Shown here piece by piece: positions 1 through 10,035 of a DNA stretch of 64,000 nucleotides (the first letter of the stretch is position 1; each line of letters opens with the position of its first letter). The position numbers and the translations under genes were made by a program. Source of the stretch: Dactylis glomerata (taxonomy: Eukaryota; Streptophyta; Magnoliopsida; Poales; Poaceae); assembly GCA_007115705.1 (NCBI GenBank), contig QXEO01000464.1, positions 7,507,004 through 7,571,003 of the forward strand, given 5' to 3'. The notes beneath the pieces were generated by a model, which worked only from the letters and a program-made list of their open reading frames with translations, was not told the origin of the DNA and searched no databases.

Positions 1-396
1 GCAAACTGGAGTAGAAAAATGATGGGCGACCCTTAGTCCATACATTAATAAGGAGGGAAAAATACGGACAGGAACTAGTGAATGAAGCTCATACTTGGTA
101 GATGAAATAATTTTATAAAAACGTTCGGTAAATAGGGACACAACGGGTAAATTTTAGATTATACTTTATATACGAGGCGTACAAACTGTACTTGTAACAA
201 TATGGAAGTTTGTGTTCCTTTTATATTGAAAGAGACACCTATCAAACCATAGATACAAACATACTATCATCGTAGACTTAGTTGCTTTTTTGTTGAGATA
301 TTGTATGGGTTGGATCTTGCTCAATACATAGGAATATATGATCGTGAAACATAGTCACCAATTCGCGTGCTAGGAATAAGCGGTATTGGGAAAGTA

Positions 397-1421
397 GGGT
401 ATCTATTTAGCATTCGACAGTTTTTCTTTTCGGCAACATCCGAATTTTCGGTTGAAAACTGTAGCAGCACGTCTCGTGGTGCACCTGCGGCAAACGGTAA
501 ATATTGGTTTTCTTTCCGGTTTTTTATTCCCGTTCTCTGTCTCTGACAACACGTACCCTAAAGCTTGCCCCTAGCAGAAATAAAATCTCGTGCCCAGGGG
601 GTATGATCACCTTCTTACATCGCACGAAAAAAGAATACACGAGCACCTTCAAGTGAACAGTAAACATGAACCAGTGCTTTAATTTATAGTGTGTTTACAT
701 CACAACCTACAAACATACACTGAATTTACATAGAATTACAGTGTGTTTACAGTCTATAAATACAGTGGATTTTACATAGTATTTACAGTCTATAAATACA
801 GCCTGTAAAAAACAGTGGATTTACCTAATATTTTCCTAGGATTTACATAGTATTTATAGTATGTTTACAACCTGTGAATACAGTGAATTTACATAGTATT
901 TACAGTGTGTTTACAACCTGTAAAAATATATAGTGGATTTACCTTGGATTTACATCAAAGTTATCTCATGAGGCTTGCTAGAGTGACGACGGACTGCGCC
1001 AGTGCGGCGACTGCGTCACTAGTCCGCACGGTGTGGAAGGGCGTGGCAAAATTGCGCGTCGACCATAAGCAAAGCGTGATCCCGTCCGGCAGCTGGCCGC
1101 CAACAGCAAAATCTACCCTTCCGCCTTCTCTCTCTTCACCGCGAAGTTGCTGTCCTGTTAAAAATTGGACACAATGAAGAAAACCTAGATATATCTGAAA
1201 AACCAAAGAAGAAGAGGGAAAAATGGCAAAAGAAACAAAAAAAGACTTACCATTGGTGTCGCGCAAGAAATGGAATAAAACTGGAAAAAGAAACTGGAGG
1301 AAAAAGCGGACACGAAAACCAACAGCCGAACAAAACTAGCGATCGAGTCCGAACACAAAACAACAGAGAAAAATTCGATAGTTGCCGAATTGGAAAACAA
1401 CCGGCTGTTAAATAGCAAAAG
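397..1421. mobile_element. Mutator-like element, non-autonomous, 1025 bp
   Basis: The element is flanked by a perfect 10 bp direct repeat, TGGGAAAGTA, at 387-396 and 1422-1431. Its ends form imperfect terminal inverted repeats of about 55 bp: the left end CTATTTAGCATTCG and the reverse complement of the right end CTATTTAACAGCCG continue in parallel, with CGGCAAC shared further in. The corresponding place in copy B (about 26382-26392) reads straight through with a single copy of the target, so the empty site is present in this window. A 9-11 bp target duplication with long inverted ends is characteristic of the Mutator superfamily. There is no transposase reading frame. The GC-richer part at 980-1150 could be captured host sequence. 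Confidence 0.8.
678..955. repeat. Degenerate AT-rich tandem repeat inside the Mutator-like element
   Basis: Phrases such as TTTACATAGTATTTACAGT, GTGTTTACAACCTGTAAA and ACAGTGGATTTAC recur about six times with a spacing of roughly 45-50 bases and many small changes. It ends just before the GC-richer segment at 960-1150. It has no coding content. Confidence 0.7.
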
Positions 1422-1451
1422 TGGGAAAGTATGTTGAAGCGACGTGGTAAT

Positions 1452-2165
1452 TTATGCAACGAGTCGTTGCCGTGTCTCTGCTGCTACGTGATCAGGGTCC
1501 TCAGTTTCGGCATACAGTCCACAATCGGACTTGTTGCTATCCAGTCTAATGAGCGGAGGAGCTAGACCAGTTATCGAGGCTGGGAGAGATTTAGACGAGG
1601 CCATCTTAACCACAGTTGATACAAGATCTGGTCTGGTAGCCCAGTCAGATAATCTAGCAGTTTCCTCTAGGCACAGGATGAGTTTCAGCATCAATGGATA
1701 GTCAGATATGCATCGCCCGCCGTCGGACGCCACCAGACCACGCTGAAGTTGCACCTCTCGGCAGCGCTGATCATCATTCAAAACCGGCGCCCATCCTCGC
1801 GCACCTTTGTCGCGAGAGGAAACGCAACGCAAACCCGCTAGCCACCGCAGGACGATCTGGGTTCGTGTGAAAGAGATCAGGAAGCACGAATGGACGAAAG
1901 CAATGACCAATCCATACGCTAACACAGGTTGCACGTACGTAAACGGTGAACCTGCTCGAGTACGATTCTGAACTGAACTTTTTTCCATTCCGCGGGGCCG
2001 GGGGATGGAAGCAGATTGATCGCCTGAGCAGAGCACTCGCTCGAGATTCACGTCTCGACAGAGCAAGTGCCACAAAATTCTAACTCTTTGACCGAGGTGG
2101 ATGTGCACTTTGTGCACAATTTGGTCCATGGAGAAAGGGCCAGCTCGTGCACGTGTAAAGAACAT
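1452..2165 (-). CDS. Hypothetical open frame of 237 codons in copy A (doubtful)
   Basis: An uninterrupted minus-strand frame runs from an ATG at 2163-2165 to a TAA at 1452-1454. I do not recognise the product: there is no signal peptide, membrane segment or familiar motif. The C-terminal fifth, which starts at an internal methionine with the residues MASSKSLPAS, is the most protein-like part. The aligned region of copy B (26440-27990) has small insertions and deletions and does not keep the frame open, which argues against recent selection on this protein. It may be part of a host gene or an accidental frame in a promoter-like block. Confidence 0.2.
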   Translation of the reverse strand: MFFTRARAGPFSMDQIVHKVHIHLGQRVRILWHLLCRDVNLERVLCSGDQSASIPRPRGMEKSSVQNRTRAGSPFTYVQPVLAYGLVIAFVHSCFLISFTRTQIVLRWLAGLRCVSSRDKGARGWAPVLNDDQRCREVQLQRGLVASDGGRCISDYPLMLKLILCLEETARLSDWATRPDLVSTVVKMASSKSLPASITGLAPPLIRLDSNKSDCGLYAETEDPDHVAAETRQRLVA

Positions 2166-2170
2166 TAGTA

Positions 2171-3200
2171 TTATACTATGTTTTGCTTTACTTAACGCAA
2201 CAAGGCAAGATCAAGGGTTGAGTGGTGAGATAAGCACAAACTATCACTGGTTCCAATACGACAAGACAAGATGATTGCATCGACACAATCATTCTATTTC
2301 TAGCCTAATAGTTTTCATAGACAACGTAAAATCGTGGGAAAATACTGGGTCTAGTGTCATGCATCTCTATCCGAGGCGAATTATTTTGTCAACTAGTGGG
2401 CAATTTGCTGTCCATAGACATTCGTGATTTTTTTTGCGAAAATTTCACCGATCTATTAATATATCAGCAGCAGTACAAAAAAGCTAAAGTAATAAAAATT
2501 ACACCGATACATTAATATATTAGCGAACTAATTGTGAGCGGACGAAGTACATAATGGCTATGGAGTTGTGTTCTTTTTTTGTAAACGCATTTTCTCCATT
2601 CTAAATTAAATGTTGCAGTTTATTTTAGTTTAATAAGGGTATGTATAAATCTCAGGAAACTTAGACTTAACTAAATCTCAATCGTGTGACGTCTTCCAAG
2701 TCGCAGTTACAACCTAGTTGCAACTCTGGTCCAACTCATAAATAGCATAAATTTGGAAGCAAATTCAACAATCTAGATTTTTTTCTCAGTTATAACTTAG
2801 ATGTAACTAGGAAAATCTCTATTATAACCCATTTGCAATAAGCAATCCCAGCTGCAACCCACTTAGAGCTAGAGAAATCTCCTTCCAATACACTGGCAAT
2901 CGGAAAAATCCCACTTACAACCCACTTGTAAGTGTCATATTAGCACTAATGGCAAGACAAATCTAATGGCTAAGTCGGCGACTGAGACTTAGTTAAATCT
3001 CAGGGACCTAAAAATTAGCAGAAGTTTTAAATAAGCGAACCAACACAATAAAGTACGTCTAGATATATGTTACCAAAGTTGTTGTAATTAATTTGGAACA
3101 TATGGAGTAGTATCAAATAATCATGTTTACAAAAATTATTGATCTCATTCGAATCTTGTTCGCAACATCGATCTGGGTATTATTCGGAACAGAATTTTAA
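2171..3200. other. AT-rich intergenic sequence with a possible degenerate MITE
   Basis: No gene is seen. Bases 2427-2490 resemble the 3' end of a minus-strand non-LTR element (a T-run, then TTGCGAAAATTTCACC). Bases about 2660-3003 are bounded by inverted arms: CTTAGACTTAACTAAATCTC at 2660 matches the reverse complement of 2979-3003 at about 20 of 25 positions. That suggests an old inverted-repeat element of about 345 bp, but no clear target duplication was found. Confidence 0.4.
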
Positions 3201-3213
3201 CACATTGCTCTCC

Positions 3214-4128
3214 ATTGACCGGCTCATATACCCCCACCCTGCTCTCCCTCTCCTCCCTGATTGAGAGTCACCTAGTGGTCTCTGGCTCCTTTCTCCCTCT
3301 TCTCCGGTGTCTTTGCCGACCGGAGATGATGGGCGAGAGGAAGCCGGCCTATACAGAGGAGTTGTATGTGGTCTAGGTCTAGGGTTTGGGCTATGTCCCG
3401 GTATGGCGTTATGCCGATGGAGGTTTGGTGGCTGAAGCTCGAGAGCGGCTCTCGTCAACTGGCGGTGGTGGTGCTTCTGCTCGCGGTGCTCTAGCAGTCG
3501 GAGATGCAAGCGAGCGGCATCGCTTCTTCCTCCTTCACTTCGAATAAGCCCAAGGTGGCTCCAGGACTGCAAGATCTGGGCGATTCGGTGGCTTCTTATG
3601 TGTTGGTGGCGGGATACATAGTTCCACACTGGATCTACGTGGAACCTGCCGGTTCTGGAGCCGGTGGCGATCTTGGGAGTGCTTTGTCAAGATCTACTAT
3701 AGGGGAACCTGCATATGGCGGTGACCCTCCTAGGAGTACACCCTTACCGGCGTTATTGTCGACGAGTTTTCAGGTCGAAGGGCGACCACTCCCTCTTGTG
3801 TGTTAGCGCCAAACCAGTTCAAGGTCATCTTCAACCTCATGTTGTGGAGGCCCTACAGCTCCGCCATGACTGGCTCCCGCTGCGGTGACCCAAGTGGTCT
3901 AGTCCCTGGTATTGCCGTGGTTGCTCATGGCCGGATGCGATGCAAGCGTGCTGGAGATGGAGCTAGACCGGATTACGTTTTCATTTTTAGATCTGAGGTC
4001 CTTGGTGCAAAATGTAGAACTTGTCTGTAATTGTAGAATCACTCAGGTTCCTTTTCTGTATTATGTAATTCCACCGCTTTGACCGAATGAAATATCTCAC
4101 TCCTTAGTAACTGTCCCTTGTTAAAAAT
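3214..4128 (+). mobile_element. Non-LTR-like retroelement (SINE/LINE-derived), copy 1
   Basis: A 915 bp unit is bracketed by a perfect 13 bp target duplication, CACATTGCTCTCC, at 3201-3213 and 4129-4141. It ends in a short A-rich tail (TTGTTAAAAAT) and has no terminal inverted repeats or LTRs, which fits target-primed insertion of a non-LTR element. The 3' part (3830-4110) is clearly related to 23941-24210, and the 5' part to 9560-10030, so the window holds two copies. No endonuclease or reverse transcriptase frame is present, so the element is non-autonomous or a retrocopy of a transcript. Orientation is inferred from the A-rich end. Confidence 0.75.
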
Positions 4129-4203
4129 CACATTGCTCTCCTGCCAATATTTAACATCCGGATGCGTAGATCAATGATCACCTCCATGCCACGGTTAACG
4201 TTA

Positions 4204-4623
4204 GAGCATCTCCAACAGCTTACCCATATTTATTTATTTTTGCGGGGAAGCTTACCCATATTTTAGGTAAGCACAAAGTGTGTTTAAGTAAGTGAGAGAG
4301 AGGGTATAGGTAAGCTGATTTTTGTTTGCTTTTCCAGCTTACCCATATCTGCTTACACATATTTAGTTACACAACATGTAAAACTGAAATCAATTCCTCT
4401 AAGAACCCTATTTTTTTACAGAAAATACCTTGAATAAAAAAAAATATGAGATCACCTAAAAATTCATCTACTCTTACCCATAAATATAGGTGATCACTTA
4501 TTTTTTTTGGTACGCGACCACTTATAGATAAGGTGTTGGAGCAAGTTTTTGCTCCATCTTACCTAAAAAAGCTGTTAGTTGCTTTCTTACCCTAATATAA
4601 ATAAGCTGTTGGATCAGTTGCTC
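4204..4623. mobile_element. Tourist-like (PIF/Harbinger) MITE, 420 bp
   Basis: The ends are inverted: GAGCATCTCCAACAGCTTA at the left and the reverse complement GAGCAACTGATCCAACAGC at the right. The element is flanked by TTA at 4201-4203 and 4624-4626, the usual 3 bp target of this superfamily. Internal phrases around CTTACCCATA recur at both sides. There is no coding sequence. Confidence 0.75.
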
Positions 4624-4626
4624 TTA

Positions 4627-5967
4627 TCTAGGTAGCTGTACCTTTTCCCCCATGCAGGATTAGCTTGAATCCGCGGGCTGCAGAGTCTACAGAAACGAGA
4701 AACGAAAATCAGGAGGTCTGCGGCTACTGACAACCTGATGTCGTGTAGTGCGTCTGTCACTCGCAACAACCAGGCTTTTTGCCGGTAGCGCGTGCTAGCC
4801 CGCTGAGTCCGACACAAACACTCAGCTTCATTAACTTAGGTTAATTAGCCTAGCAGAATTGGCCCGTTCGCTCCAGTGCGTTTGTTTCTAACAAAGAACC
4901 ACGAAGCGTAAAGCGATCTTGCAACAGCCTTTACCGAGTACTTAGATCGAACCTCTAGTACCACTTGTTATCTAGAGATGCATTATCAATTTACAAAATA
5001 TAAATAATTATAACATGAACCAATATGTATTAATAACACCCTACATCGCGCATATGCTTAATAGGCGCTCGTCCACATGTACTAATCCAAGTACCGAAGA
5101 TAATTTCGTCAAGGTTTTAGAGACATATCAGATCTTTAAAAGCCACGCCGGTCTAGCAGCCCCTGAAACGTGTGTCGGGATGTCCTCAAAATGATATTTA
5201 TCTAACATACAATTTGTGCCTAGCTTATTTTACCTACCTACCTAGCGGTGCCTTTATATATTATGATCAGGTTATAAAAGTTTGACTTCAACACTTAATC
5301 TACTGCTACTTAATTACAAGTCCAACTATAACGAAACCACATATTTGACACATATATTAACAATTATACATCATTAAAAGCCCATTAGTATTTGTAACAA
5401 AGTTGTGGGGATATTTCGAGATGAGACAAATTGTCCCAACTTAAAATTTCTTCAGTCATCATGTCGAGTGAAGGATCGAGATCGTTACCCTAGAGGGGGA
5501 TGAGTCTAATCTATGTGAAAGCACACCATATGATGATAAATAACTTCGAGCATGAATATATCACATGATAAATGCCCAAGAAAACTAGCTCGTACAAGAA
5601 TATTCGAGGCCCGTGGACAAAGTTGTATCCCAATATTCGAGGAAGCTAATCTCCTTATTAACTGTTAATGAACTACTTCTTGAGCTTCTTCTATACTGTA
5701 TACCAAAGACTAAGCATGCCGATTGTTTAATGAGAGTATGAAACCAAGAACTAGTTGGGTAAGAAAATGACTTGGCTCAACTTACTTTCCCAATGCCTCT
5801 CATTCATAGCAATTGAGTGTGTGCCCATGTTCCTACTTGTTGATACACTAAGATCCAACCCCCACAAAATATCAACAAAAATGTCTAAGTGTAAGATGGA
5901 ACTACTTGTAGGAAAATATTTTCAATTGTCCACATGCTATAAGAATTTTGAGAATAGGCGAGCATGC
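4627..5967. other. Intergenic sequence without recognised features
   Basis: The stretch is AT-rich with only short reading frames. I see no LTR, inverted repeat or gene motif. Bases 5400-5965 immediately precede copy B of the duplicated block; the counterpart for copy A would lie left of the window. Confidence 0.5.
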
Positions 5968-6173
5968 ATGTGGTAAACGAGTAGGAAAATGATGGGTGAG
6001 CCTCAGTCCATACGTTAGTAAGAAGGGCAAAAGGTGGGCAGGAACTTGTGAATGAAGTTGTACTTGGTAGGTACATGAAATGATTTTACAAAGATGTTAG
6101 GCAAACAGGGATATGCAGGGTAAATTTTCAGTTACTTTATATTATATATACGAGGTATACAAACTGTACTTGT
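5968..6173. repeat. Duplicated block, copy B, part 1
   Basis: This stretch aligns with bases 1-197 at roughly 80 percent identity with small indels. Shared phrases include AAAATGATGGG, CAGTCCATAC (TAGTCCATAC in copy A), TTGGTAG, and ATATACGAGG followed by ACAAACTGTACTTGT. It ends where the Copia LTR begins at 6174. Confidence 0.8.
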
Positions 6174-6303
6174 TGTTAGATGTATATTTGTATATTGTAG
6201 TTTTCCCACTTGTTAGAAGGTTTCCTGCATATTTGCACACCTGTACATGTACTATATTTGTGGCCTTTGGCCCATATGGAATACAATAAGTCTATTCCTA
6301 ACA
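6174..6303 (+). repeat. 5' LTR of Copia-1, 130 bp
   Basis: It begins TGTTAGATG and ends CCTAACA, giving the terminal TGTTAG/CTAACA inverted pair. The primer binding site follows directly. At 130 bp it is short for a Copia LTR. No second copy is present. Confidence 0.85.
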
Positions 6304-6315
6304 TGGTATCAGAGC
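6304..6315 (+). other. Primer binding site (tRNA-iMet) of Copia-1
   Basis: TGGTATCAGAGC immediately follows the LTR and is complementary to the 3' end of plant initiator tRNA-Met, the usual primer for Copia elements. Confidence 0.9.
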
Positions 6316-6797
6316 GGATTTTAGGATTCCCGCACCCACCGATCCTTTGTTTGTGACCGCCGCCGCCAGCTCGCCCCAGCCACCGTCGATGCACCGTCGC
6401 CGGTTCCCGTTCTGGCCGCTGCCGTCCTCTCCCCCGTCGGTCTCTTCTCCCCCACCGCCTTCCCGACCGCCTCCCCGTCGGTCTCTGCGTCGTTCCGCCC
6501 GTCGGTCTCTTCTCCCCGACCGCCTCCCATCTCTGCCTCGTTCCGCCGCCAGGAATCTGCCCCGCCAGGACTCGCCCGCCGCCGCCGAGTCATTGTCCGC
6601 CGCCGCGGCCGCCGGAACTCGGCCATCGCCGCCGAGAATTGGTCGGGGCCGACCAGAATCGGCCGCCGGCGGTCCTAGCTCGCCGGCATCTGTGGCTGAT
6701 GGGCCTAATTTGGTCGCCGTCCGTCGCTGTAGCACTCAGTTTTCTGTGCATTGACCGGATCCGAGATCCAGATCAGATCAAGTAAAAAAAAAGAGAG

Positions 6798-9306
6798 ATG
6801 TCTTCCTCATTGGCCTATGTTGCGATTCCTCACTGCCCGGTGATCTTTGATGGCACGAATTACCCTGATTTCGCTGCCTTTATGCGCGTTCACATGTGCG
6901 GTCTCCGTCTATGGGGTTTGCTCTCCGGCGAGGTCTCCTGTCCGCCGTGCCCCACTGCTCGGCTCCTATTCCGCCGACTCCGCTTGTTCTCAGTGATGAT
7001 GCTACTCAGGCTACTGCTGAGAGTGCTGATAGGAGTGCTGTTGCTGCATATGATCTGCAGTTTTAGCAGTACTCTAGTGCCCTTGAGACCTATCGGCTGG
7101 ATCTGACAGCCTACACTCAGTGGATGGATGAGGATGCTCGTGATGCAGCTGTTCTCACTTCTAGTGTTCTGCCACAGTTTGCCTCTGAGTTTATGGGTCT
7201 TCCTACTGTTGCTGACATGTGGGCTCATCTTCATCAGCGCTATCAGCCATTCGGGGATGCTCTTTATCTGTCTGTGGTTCGTCAGGAGCATGCTCTTTAG
7301 CAGGGTGAGTCTACTATTGATGAGTTCTACACCCAGAGTGCTGCTATCTGGCATCAGCTTGACTCTCTTCGCACTGTGGTTTGTGGTACCTTCCCGTGTT
7401 GTCGGATGGTGCGCTCGGATTTGGAGTTTCAGCGTGTCTATGAGTTCTTATCTCAGCTCCGCAAGGAGTTCGAGCCCCGCCGTGCGCAGCTGTTTGCTCG
7501 TGGTTGTGTTCCGATTTCTGAGGTGTTGTCTGAGCTCCGGGCTGAGGAGACTCGCCTCCATGGTGCTGGTTCTCTTAAGGTTCCTTCTGTGCTTGCTGCT
7601 CATGGTCCTCCTCCGTCGCCTGCTCCCTCGACTCAGTTGCGGTCGCCAGTTCCACCTATTTTACCCACAACTCAGGGACAGCATCAGATTTAGCACCAGC
7701 AGCATCGTGGTCAGGATCGTCGTCCTGCTCGCCACTGGACCTACTGCAATAGGGATGGACACACTGCGTCCAACTGTTATACGAGGGATCCCAGTTTGCG
7801 TCGCTAGCACCAGACTCGTGCGTCTTCTGGTTCATCAGGCTCTTCTGTAGTTGCCCCCACTGATAAGGATATTATCAGTCGTCTTCGTGGTCTGCTCGCT
7901 GCTACAGGTTCTCCTTTGGCGGCCACTGCTGGTTCTGTGACTGATTCTCCTAGCACTGCGCGACCACCACCTTCTACACAGTCAGGTACGTACCCATGGT
8001 ATCTGGATTCTGGAGCTTACTTCCATATGACTTCTGATTCTTCTATTCTGTCCGCTCTTCGCTCTCTCATTTGTCCTGTTAATGTTCTCACTACTGATGG
8101 TACCTCTCTTCCTGTTTCTAGTCGAGGCACCCTTTCTACTTCCTCCTTTTCTGTTCCTGATATTTCTCATGTTCCTCGTCTTAAGATGAACCTGTTTTAT
8201 GCTAGCCAGCTCACTGCTTCTGGTTGTCGCGTCATTCTTGATGCAGATTCTTGTGCTGTTCAGGATCGTCACACACAGGTCCTAGTTGGAGCTGGCCCTC
8301 GCCGTCGTGACTCTTCGGGGCTTTGGGAGTTAGACTAGCTTCGTGTTCCTTCCGCTGCCACCTCTCCTGCGGTCGTCGCCTCCGTCACCGGCTCTTTTCA
8401 ACAGTGGCATCATCATCTTGGTCATCTTTGTGGCTCTCGCCTGTCGTCGTTAGTTCATCGTGGTCTTCTGGGGTCTGTCTCAGGAGATGTGTCTTTAAAC
8501 TGTCAGGGCTGTAGGTTGGGCAAACAGATTTAGCTACCCTATCCTATGAGTGCGTCTATATCTCAGCGACCTTTTGATTTAGTTCATTCTGATATTTGGG
8601 GTCCGGCTCCTTTCGCTTCGAAAGGGGGCCATCGATACTATATTCTATTTATAGATAATTTTTCCCGGCACACTTGGTTGTATTTTATGCGTTCTCACAG
8701 TGAGGTGCTCTCTATATATCAGCGTTTTGCGGCTATGGTCCTCACTCAGTTTTTACACCTATTCGTGTGTTCCGTGCTGACTCTGCTGGTGAGTATATCT
8801 CCAAGCAGCTGCGTGGTGTTCTTGCTGAGCAGGGCACTCTTGCTCAATTCTCCTGTCCGAGCGCCCATGCTCAGAATGGCGTTGCTGAGCGTAAGCATCG
8901 TCATCTTCTTGAGACCACTCGTGCCATGATGATTGCTTCATCTCTTCCGCCGTATTTTTGGGCTGAGGTTGTCTCTACATCAGTTTATCTCATTAACATT
9001 CAGCCTTCTGCCGCCCTACAGGGTGGTATTCCTCTCGAGCGTCTCTCCGGTCGTTCTCGTGATTACTCGATGCTTCGTTTGTTTGGTTGCGTTTGCTATG
9101 TTCTCCTTGCCCCTCGCAAATGCACCAAACTGACCGCTCAGTCTGTTGAGTGTGTTTTTCTTAGATACAGTGATGAGCATAAGGGCTATCGGTGTTGGTA
9201 CCCTGTTGGTCGTCAGATGCGCATTTCTCGTGACGTCACGTTTGATGAGACGCGTCCTTTCTATCCTCGCCCCACCTCCTCGACTCGTGACGTCACGTTT
9301 GTTTGA
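6798..9306 (+). pseudogene. gag-pol remnant of Copia-1 (gag, protease, integrase)
   Basis: Translation starts at an ATG at 6798 and is soon shifted to a second frame near 6950. That frame carries the rest of gag, a protease-like segment around 8000 (WYLDSGA in the place of the usual D-S/T-G), the pre-integrase zinc-binding region near 8410-8530 and the integrase core. A lost base near 8752 moves the reading frame once more. Integrase acidic residues are visible: Asp at 8591 (HSDIWG), Asp at 8779 (RADSAG) and Glu at 8887 (VAERKH), giving DD35E spacing. Six in-frame stops (7064, 7298, 7691, 7805, 8336, 8531) are all TAG. The region ends after the integrase C-terminal segment (ISRDVTFDE). Reverse transcriptase and RNase H are missing. 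Confidence 0.9.
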
Positions 9307-9324
9307 TGAGACGCGTCCTTTCTT
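9228..9324 (+). repeat. Short tandem duplication at the broken end of Copia-1
   Basis: The stretch CGTGACGTCACGTTTGATGA with its continuation ACGCGTCCTTTCT appears at 9230-9263 and again at 9287-9324 with a 4-base insertion. It lies directly at the deletion junction of the element. Confidence 0.8.
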
Positions 9325-9369
9325 AATACTATGGGATTTGTCTTTGTAAAAGAGATAGAGACCTAACAA
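9325..9369. repeat. Duplicated block, copy B, part 2
   Basis: It aligns with about 193-250 of copy A: ATACTATGGGATTTGT against ACAATATGGAAGTTTGT, then AAAGAGATAGAGACCTAACA against AAAGAGACACCTATC, then AAACCATA. The match is short but places the right edge of Copia-1. Bases 9370-9540 after it have no recognised content. Confidence 0.55.
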
Positions 9370-9556
9370 ACCATATTTTTGGAGAGCAAGAGAAGGGATT
9401 CCTCGGGAGACGGGGCAAAAACAAATGAAATATGCATAAGTGTGACATGGTGATTTCCCTAATAGAAAGGCAGAGTTTCATCAGGATAGGATCCAAAATT
9501 AAGCACAAGTTTTTCCATCATCCAAATCATGTTGAACAACAATGATAGACAACAAG

Positions 9557-10035
9557 AACTCTCATTTCCCAATTCTCTTCTCTCTCTTAACCCTCTCGTT
9601 GATAGTCACAACTTGCTATTAGCCCCTCTCCCCTCCCTCTCCAGCAGCTCTACCGACCGGCAAGGTGAAGGGATGGGAAGTCCAGCCACCTTTGTCCATA
9701 TTAGTGTAGGTGTAGTAGTAGTTTGTGGGTTTGGTCCATGTTTGCGTTTGTCGCGTATGGCGTTATGTCAGATTGGTTTGATGCGTTGATGCCTACTCTT
9801 AGTTCAAGCCATTGCGGTGATGTAGGAGAAGAGGGGCTCCGGTCTATTTGCGGCCTGTGTAGATCTGGTGAGTGGGGGAGAGTGGTGATTGCATCAGAAC
9901 CCAAGAGTGCATCCCCGACGGCCTCTCGTCAGTCCTAGGATCGCCTGCCATCGACTTTGATGGCCTAAGGGAGGCCACTCCCTACCTGCAAGTCAGCGAC
10001 ACAAGTTCGGCGCAAGGTCTTCTTCAACCTCCCCG
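9557..10035 (+). mobile_element. Non-LTR-like retroelement, copy 2, 5' part
   Basis: This part is related to 3230-3830 (shared phrases TATGGCGTTATG and TTCAACCTC, and the CTACCGACCGG/TTGCCGACCGG region). It is interrupted at 10035/10036 by Athila-1 and resumes at 23941. A degraded target duplication may flank the whole copy: AATGATAGACAACAAG at 9541-9556 and AATGATAAACATAATG at 24225-24240. Confidence 0.65.

Larger units (their letters stand above)
1..2170. repeat. Duplicated low-copy block, copy A
   Basis: This block matches a second, diverged copy further right. Bases 1-200 align with 5968-6173, bases about 194-250 with 9325-9369, bases about 262-396 with 26255-26391, and bases 1422-2165 with 26380-28045. 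The order and orientation are the same, so this is a direct segmental duplication. Matching stretches include the phrase around 295-345 and 26285-26345 (TGGGTTGGATCTTGCTCAAT in both) and the stretch 1910-2000 against 27900-27985. Copy A carries a Mutator-like insertion that copy B lacks; copy B carries many insertions that copy A lacks. I do not recognise a gene in it with confidence. Confidence 0.75.
6174..9324 (+). mobile_element. Copia-1: decayed Ty1-Copia element missing its 3' half
   Basis: A 5' LTR, a tRNA-iMet primer binding site, gag, protease and integrase are present in order. Reverse transcriptase, RNase H and the 3' LTR are absent. To the right, sequence resumes copy B of the duplicated block at about 9325 (TTAATACTATGGG aligned with GTAACAATATGGA near 193 in copy A). 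The missing half was therefore deleted together with the right junction. Coding sequence is riddled with stops and at least two frameshifts, so the element is dead. Confidence 0.85.

Noticed and set aside
6298..6754. Long Pro/Arg- or Gly/Arg-rich frames on both strands upstream of Copia-1 gag
   Set aside because: They are GC-rich leader sequence between primer site and gag with biased composition, and no homology to a gag domain.
9355..9367. GACCTAACA resembling the end of the Copia-1 LTR
   Set aside because: The preceding bases do not match the 130 bp LTR, whereas copy A of the duplicated block has the same context (AGAGACACCTATCAAACC). The resemblance is chance.
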